A DNA stretch of 25,683 nt. Source: JAULZV01 sp032117135 (GTDB lineage: Bacteria > Patescibacteriota > Minisyncoccia > Phycocordibacterales > JAACPR01). Below, piece after piece: positions 21,597 to 25,683 of the stretch. The DNA is taken from assembly GCA_032117135.1 (NCBI GenBank), contig JAULZV010000027.1, positions 1-25,683 on the forward strand, read 5' to 3'. Positions within the stretch are counted from its first letter, which is position 1. Every line of letters begins with the position of its first letter. The position numbers and the translations under genes are program-made. The notes beneath the pieces were generated by a model that saw nothing but the letters and a program-made list of their open reading frames with translations, made no database searches and was not told the origin of the DNA.

Positions 21597-22550
21597 CTAC
21601 TCCCTATTATCTCGTTTCACCTTCTTCTTTCGCTTACGCAATTTTGTTTTCTCTTTTTGTTTGACGGTTTTACCAAATTTATGTTCAGCAGCTTCGATAA
21701 TCTTTGAGGCAATATCAAGTCCAGTTGCCTTTTCGATTCCTTGAAGTCCAGGAGAAGAGTTTACTTCGATCACAAGTGGCCCTCGACTTGAAAGCAAAAG
21801 ATCCACACCAGCAACAGTCAACCCCATGAGTTTGGTTGCTTCAAGTGCAGTTGTCATGATTTTTTTGTCTATCTCGATAGCTCGGGCTGTTCCACCTTTG
21901 TGAAGATTAGATCTGAATTCATCGGCTTGCCCACTTCGCTCCATCGCACCAACAACTTCACCATCAACCACAAATGCTCTGATATCTTTACCTCCTGCTT
22001 CCTGAATAAATTCCTGCACAATCAAATCTTTTTTAATTCCTGAAAACGCCTCTACCGCAGACTTTGCAGAAGAAACTGAATCAGCCTTAATGACACCAGT
22101 TCCGTGTGTCCCTTCAAGCAATTTGAGAATAACTGGAGTCCCACCCACTTCTGCAATCAAATTTTTGACATCATCAGCTTTAGGGTGACGCGCAAATACT
22201 GACTTAGGAATCCCAACACCTGATTTAGAAATAATCTGCAAACTTCGAAGTTTGTCTCGAGACCTAATAAGTGCGGTCGAAGTCAAAATAGAAATAACAC
22301 CCATCAAATCAAAATGTCTGATTACTGCCGATCCATATGTCGTTACAGATGCACCAATTCGAGGAATAATGACATCGATATCAGTTACAGGGATACCGTT
22401 CACCCTAATACTTGGCTTGCCCTTTTCCATAATAAGATGACACTTGGTGTGGTCAATAATAACAACTTCATGACCTGCTTGCTCAGCAGCCTCAAAGAGT
22501 CTTCGTGTCGAATAAATCTGTGGGCTTCGAGATAAGATTGCGATTTTCAT
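21597..22550 (-). CDS. rimK: RimK-family ATP-grasp ligase
   Basis: A 317-residue ATP-grasp ligase resembling RimK, which adds glutamates to the C-terminus of ribosomal protein S6. Visible landmarks: the N-terminal MKIAILSRSPQIYSTRRLFE typical of RimK, VIPRIGASVTTYG, ATP-binding PVILKLLEGTHGTGV, FIQEAGGKDIRAFVV, and metal ligands in GVDLLLSS and VIEVNSSPGLQGIE. An unusual strongly basic tail (about 297-317, many Lys/Arg) follows the catalytic core and could contact rRNA. The gene begins seven bases after the retropepsin-like gene, so the two form one operon. Target amino acid and substrate (S6 or another peptide, as in LysX or tetrahydromethanopterin ligases) cannot be told from sequence. Confidence 0.88.
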   Translation of the reverse strand: MKIAILSRSPQIYSTRRLFEAAEQAGHEVVIIDHTKCHLIMEKGKPSIRVNGIPVTDIDVIIPRIGASVTTYGSAVIRHFDLMGVISILTSTALIRSRDKLRSLQIISKSGVGIPKSVFARHPKADDVKNLIAEVGGTPVILKLLEGTHGTGVIKADSVSSAKSAVEAFSGIKKDLIVQEFIQEAGGKDIRAFVVDGEVVGAMERSGQADEFRSNLHKGGTARAIEIDKKIMTTALEATKLMGLTVAGVDLLLSSRGPLVIEVNSSPGLQGIEKATGLDIASKIIEAAEHKFGKTVKQKEKTKLRKRKKKVKRDNRE

Positions 22551-22557
22551 ATGTTAT

Positions 22558-22992
22558 TTATTGATCAGTAAAAGTTAAACTTGGATCCACGATAAAATGT
22601 TTTTTGATAATTCTTCGCCCAATCAAGATTGGATACTTGAGATCTTTTCGATTACTCAATCCAAGTACAGCCTTGATACTTTTATTTTTAAGGACGATTG
22701 TTACGGGCACAGCGTATCGATGTTGCACATCACCATTAGAGCTTCTTACGCGTCGCTCATCGAACAAGTCTGTTTCGTATACTTTGTTCTTGAATTCAGG
22801 ATGAGCGTCATCGAGGATAATAAACCTGATCCAGCGATGACCTTCTTTTTCAAACTCGTTCACAAGACTGACATGAATTGCTCCATGATATGCTCCGGTG
22901 TCGACTTTTGCTTCAATCCCAGATAAGTCAAATTCTGGAATTGAAACATACTCACGTCGTCCGATTATTTGTTTTGGTTGAATTTCCTTCAT
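22558..22992 (-). CDS. Retropepsin-like RimB-type protease (RimK/LysX partner)
   Basis: A 144-residue protein of the family often annotated as ATP-dependent zinc protease or RimK/LysX family protein (Pfam Zn_protease, DUF785). It opens with IIGRREYVSIPEFDL and carries the aspartic-protease-like DTGA (31-34) in AKVDTGAYHGAIHV, then RRVRSSNGDVQHRYAVPV and PILIGRRI near the end. In Pseudomonas the rimBKE operon joins such a protease to RimK for trimming or control of S6 glutamylation; the same pairing here suggests the same job. ATG 22992 is preferred; a longer frame from TTG 23049 would add 19 residues unlike the family. Upstream, 22993-23194 holds no gene; a TTGACA occurs just before the TTG. 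Confidence 0.85.
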   Translation of the reverse strand: MKEIQPKQIIGRREYVSIPEFDLSGIEAKVDTGAYHGAIHVSLVNEFEKEGHRWIRFIILDDAHPEFKNKVYETDLFDERRVRSSNGDVQHRYAVPVTIVLKNKSIKAVLGLSNRKDLKYPILIGRRIIKKHFIVDPSLTFTDQ

Positions 22993-23194
22993 AAATATAT
23001 TGATTGTGGTTAGGAGATGCGAGGCGTGCTTATTTTGGACTATTTTCAATATTTGTCAATGCGTCATTATGGCTCAATGTCTTTGTGTCCACGCTCTCAG
23101 TACATGCATCCTGTATATTATATCAACCCTGTTTGAATGAGATACCCCTTACAATACAATAGGAGTGCTTGTTTAGAACAATATTTGAACTATT

Positions 23195-23968
23195 TTAAAT
23201 TCCTACACTATTAATAATTTCTAAAAACTTACTTTGTGTCCTAGATGTAATCAAACTAAAAAATGCAGTCATACCATTATCTGCTCCAGTATCTTCAACA
23301 TAATGTTTTTTGACATATTCCAAATGTTCCCCTGTAAATTCTTCATCGCCCTTAAATCCAAAGTAATTTTTAAGTTCTGACATTCTTTCAAAGACTTCTG
23401 TTGGATCAAGAAGATAAGCAACATAGTCCTTTTTCATTCCATCTAATGGCTCTTCTGCTCCTGCATCTCGTTCCGTAATCATTGCTAATTCTTGAGATGG
23501 AATAACAAAACTATCTATATCGAAGGCATCAGATAGTCGTTTATAATAAGTCGACTCATGTCCTTTGAAAAAATCTCGTACAACATGTCCTTTCTCATGT
23601 GCTTCAGCAATACTCATCTGCTTGGTTGTCAGTTCAGTTTTTGTAACCGGATGAATCATTCCAACTACCATCCTATCTGAAGTATGATAAGGAAAGGTGG
23701 TTAATTTAGGAAATGTAATTTCAGTTGTTTTTTCAACTGAAGAAAGTTTTGCCTCTAAATCTAAATTTATTTCTTCTTTACTCCTTTGTTGCTCGGGATA
23801 AATTTCACTTTCTGTTGAAAAAATAAAATCGATGAGTTGTTTTCTAATGACCGGATTATGCATCCTATTAAAAAATAGTATGCTTTCATTACCTTCGTAA
23901 TTTGAGCTTTGTTCAGCAGTATTTTCAGCCAAAGACTCTTGCCAATTTGATGGGATTGATTCGCTCAT
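23195..23968 (-). CDS. Hypothetical zincin-like protein (HEKGH)
   Basis: A 257-residue cytoplasmic-looking protein (no signal or membrane segment). It contains one zinc-peptidase-type motif, HEKGH (124-128, in AEAHEKGHVVRDFF), and further on DPTEVFERMSELKNYFG (178-194), whose E181 is a good candidate for the third zinc ligand. The first half has a Gln/Glu-rich stretch. I do not recognise a named family. Uncharacterised proteins of this layout occur in Patescibacteria, as far as I recall. It stands alone, 64 bases from the Nudix-like gene transcribed in the same direction. A metallopeptidase activity is inferred from the motif only. Confidence 0.7.
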   Translation of the reverse strand: MSESIPSNWQESLAENTAEQSSNYEGNESILFFNRMHNPVIRKQLIDFIFSTESEIYPEQQRSKEEINLDLEAKLSSVEKTTEITFPKLTTFPYHTSDRMVVGMIHPVTKTELTTKQMSIAEAHEKGHVVRDFFKGHESTYYKRLSDAFDIDSFVIPSQELAMITERDAGAEEPLDGMKKDYVAYLLDPTEVFERMSELKNYFGFKGDEEFTGEHLEYVKKHYVEDTGADNGMTAFFSLITSRTQSKFLEIINSVGI

Positions 23969-24032
23969 AATGTGTCAATTGTATCAAAAATTTCAGTAAT
24001 TATATATCTTCCCACATGCAATAAACTTGGAA

Positions 24033-24521
24033 CTATTCCAAATAATATTTCTTAACATCTCTTAGGATCTTTGATTCGTCCGCGCTTGCTCCATGCAATT
24101 GGCCCTGTTTCTCCATTATTTCAATGAGCTCGTCGATACCCATCCATTTTATCTCGCTCACGGTCTCTGGATCAGAAAAATCCCGCACGTCATCAATAGA
24201 AACAAGTCGGCACAAAAAATAAAGTACTGTTTTTTCGACCCGAACATCTTGCGCAGAATATCCCACTACGAGCGAACCAACATATCTCCCGATCTCACCA
24301 CGCATTGAGAACTCTTCTTTAAGACCTCTCTCAAGAGTCTGTTCCAACGTCTCATTAATTTCCAGCGTCTCGTGCATCAAGGTATAAAAGTTTTGTGGAT
24401 ATTTTCTGATTGTTGTCTCTCCGTAATAATGGCAAGCTATTTTATGTTCATTATTCACAAGAATAGCCCCTACTGAAATATGATGCGGTGTTTCTTTTGT
24501 TCCTACAAAGTAATTGTTCAT
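24033..24521 (-). CDS. Nudix-like hydrolase with degenerate Nudix box
   Basis: A 162-residue protein with the Nudix fold pattern: ISVGAILVNNEHKIACHYYG at the start, then the Nudix helix region LEINETLEQTLERGLKEEFS and a C-terminal strand with VSEIKWMGIDELIE. The box keeps the E-x7-R...EE core, but the usual REUxEE reads RGLKEE (Gly for Glu) and the leading Gly is lost. It may hydrolyse nucleoside diphosphate derivatives (housecleaning of damaged nucleotides), but binding without catalysis is possible. It has its own promoter, TATACT seven bases before ATG 24521. Confidence 0.75.
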   Translation of the reverse strand: MNNYFVGTKETPHHISVGAILVNNEHKIACHYYGETTIRKYPQNFYTLMHETLEINETLEQTLERGLKEEFSMRGEIGRYVGSLVVGYSAQDVRVEKTVLYFLCRLVSIDDVRDFSDPETVSEIKWMGIDELIEIMEKQGQLHGASADESKILRDVKKYYLE

Positions 24522-24528
24522 ATGAGAT

Positions 24529-24534
24529 AGTATA
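24529..24534 (-). promoter_or_regulatory. Leaderless extended -10 promoter of the Nudix-like gene
   Basis: TGC plus TATACT read leftward, seven bases before ATG 24521. Confidence 0.6.
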
Positions 24535-24575
24535 GCAAAAATATGTGCTGGAGGTTTGGTACGAAGTTGGAACTA

Positions 24576-25226
24576 TTACTGATTAGCCAAATAATCCCAT
24601 AGGTTTCTGATATCTTTATCATTTATCCAAAATTCAGTGATTCTTTGTCTCAATTCCTGATGCTGGGGATATCCGTTATCTTTTATGTCAGAAGTCAAAA
24701 GATCCGCACACTCGATATTTAGCAAGACCGTTAGAGCCTCCTTGAGATCACCGTATTTTTGAGCCCCCATTCTTTCAAGTTGTTCAGAACCGAAGATTTG
24801 CCATGTATAAAAATGCCATAATTCATGCATGACCGTTCTGCGAGCAATGTAATTATTGGTTGGAAATGTAACAAAGAAATAATTTTCTTCCAAAGAGTAT
24901 GGGCAACGGCTATTGATTGTAAGATACGCCTTCAGATTTATAGAAAGAGCCGTTTCAAAAATTGATTCTGCTCGGCTTTGAAATTCAAACGAAACGCTAT
25001 CCCAATCTTGCTGATACGCATTCACGCATTCCTTAGTCAGAACTTTTTTGTCTAAAAGATAATTCTCAACAAATTCCCGCGAAACTTCTTCGCCTGGTTC
25101 ATCACCATATTTTTCAATTAATTGCTCATACTGTTTCGTAGGCTTTTGAGAGTGGCTTGAGCTCTTACCCTTATTCAAAAGACACCAGATATCTTTTTCT
25201 TTATCATATTCAAAAGTTACTTTCAT
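24576..25226 (-). CDS. Hypothetical zincin-like protein (HELWH)
   Basis: A 216-residue soluble protein with a zinc-peptidase-type motif HELWH (134-138) in RTVMHELWHFYTW and a plausible third ligand at E163 in YGDLKEALTVLLN. The N-terminal half is charged and contains a long helix-rich section; the middle (LTINSRCPYSLEENYFFVTF) looks like a beta strand edge, as in minimal gluzincins. I do not recognise a family, and it shows no clear similarity to the other HExxH protein at 23195-23968. The start is supported by TATAAT six bases upstream. No signal peptide, so its substrate should be cytoplasmic. Confidence 0.72.
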   Translation of the reverse strand: MKVTFEYDKEKDIWCLLNKGKSSSHSQKPTKQYEQLIEKYGDEPGEEVSREFVENYLLDKKVLTKECVNAYQQDWDSVSFEFQSRAESIFETALSINLKAYLTINSRCPYSLEENYFFVTFPTNNYIARRTVMHELWHFYTWQIFGSEQLERMGAQKYGDLKEALTVLLNIECADLLTSDIKDNGYPQHQELRQRITEFWINDKDIRNLWDYLANQ

Positions 25227-25232
25227 AAGAGC

Positions 25233-25238
25233 ATTATA
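25233..25238 (-). promoter_or_regulatory. Leaderless extended -10 promoter of the HELWH gene
   Basis: TGC plus TATAAT read leftward, exactly six bases before ATG 25226. Confidence 0.65.
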
Positions 25239-25326
25239 GCAAACTTATTGAGCTGGACACCTGCAACGATGCTGAAACTTCTACAACCCACCCATCAAAT
25301 TACTCAGATTCAGCTTCAAACTCTAG

Positions 25327-25647
25327 TTACCCAGTAGTGCCTCCACTCTGCGTAGTATCACGTGTACTCGTAGATAGTTCATTTAGATCATTTAGATCAT
25401 TCACTTCATCCAATGTCGTTGCAGTAGAAGACGAAGATGACGAAGCCTCTGAATCCAAACCTAGAGACTCCTCATCACCAGAAGTATTTAGATCAGTAAC
25501 AGGCACAGTTGCCTCAATAGACTCTCCAGCAGAGTCCTCAAGGGATCCTTCATTTTGACGAACAGGAGAGAAGAACACAAAGCCTGCAAGCATCACAAGG
25601 ATAATCGCTACACTGACTGGAATAAGGTATGTTTTGCTTGTGTTCAT
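25327..25647 (-). CDS. Small membrane-anchored acidic Ser/Thr-rich protein
   Basis: A 106-residue protein: a short basic start (MNTSKTYLIPVSVAI), one membrane helix (about 7-24), then an acidic, Ser/Thr-rich, probably disordered outer tail. A 9-base tandem repeat (TCATTTAGA at 25379-25387 and 25388-25396, plus a partial third) encodes NDLNDLN. No family recognised. The upstream in-frame ATG at 25677 lies inside a TATAAT (25676-25681), so ATG 25647 is the likelier start. The intervening 22-base leader contains a four-codon frame (ATG 25658, MNTL) whose TGA overlaps the start as ATGA, which could couple or tune translation. Confidence 0.65.
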   Translation of the reverse strand: MNTSKTYLIPVSVAIILVMLAGFVFFSPVRQNEGSLEDSAGESIEATVPVTDLNTSGDEESLGLDSEASSSSSSTATTLDEVNDLNDLNELSTSTRDTTQSGGTTG

Positions 25648-25675
25648 AAGGTGTTCATTAGTGGCTAATACCCCC

Positions 25676-25681
25676 ATTATA
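25676..25681 (-). promoter_or_regulatory. Possible -10 box of the small anchored protein gene
   Basis: TATAAT read leftward at the window edge, 28 bases before ATG 25647; the -35 region lies outside the window. Confidence 0.4.
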
Positions 25682-25683
25682 TC

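Overview
The window reads as chromosomal DNA of a Candidatus Patescibacteria (CPR/Parcubacteria-like) bacterium. This is inferred from gene content, not from a marker gene. The clues are giant secreted proteins with GxVGIGTxTP repeats and an S74 chaperone tail, a secreted hydrolase ending in GYFGPxTR peptidoglycan-binding repeats, a MutY-like glycosylase without Fe-S cysteines, very short gene spacing and almost no Shine-Dalgarno sites. TGA acts as a stop (crtB ends on it), so code 11 fits and code 25 does not. No rRNA, tRNA, CRISPR array or transposase was seen.

Region 1 (about 117-6538) is a compact, visibly AT-richer island for carotenoid synthesis: GGPP synthase, phytoene synthase and CrtI-type desaturase in one leftward operon, a convergent UbiA prenyltransferase of the lycopene-elongase type, and an ABC1/UbiB-like kinase. 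The predicted product is an acyclic C45/C50 carotenoid; no cyclase or retinal-forming enzyme is present. Both ends of the island are broken genes: a 5'-truncated trhO (117-497) and a 3'-truncated sugar nucleotidyltransferase carrying an internal stop (6269-6538). Intact, diverged copies of both lie downstream (11081-11974 and 15130-15789) in the same order and orientation. The island therefore looks like a piece of related DNA acquired with its ends inside two genes, or the relic of an old duplication.

Region 2 (6576-11000) holds a 924-residue secreted SGNH-type hydrolase, a possible structured RNA with a terminator, a VF530/DUF2132 protein, a His/Cys membrane-anchored protein facing a His/Met-rich DUF305 protein, and a striking 23-bp perfect inverted repeat around a GC-rich loop.

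Region 3 (11045-16844) holds trhO, a polytopic membrane protein, oligoendopeptidase F, a 39-residue acidic peptide with a very strong terminator, the intact nucleotidyltransferase and an aberrant MutY. Region 4 (16850-25683, all leftward) holds a 1564-residue S74 surface protein, a RimK ligase with a retropepsin-like partner, two unrelated HExxH proteins around a Nudix-like protein, and a small membrane-anchored acidic protein.

A recurring feature is a -10 hexamer placed exactly 6-7 bases before the ATG (at least eight genes). This predicts leaderless mRNAs as the default here and fixes several start codons.
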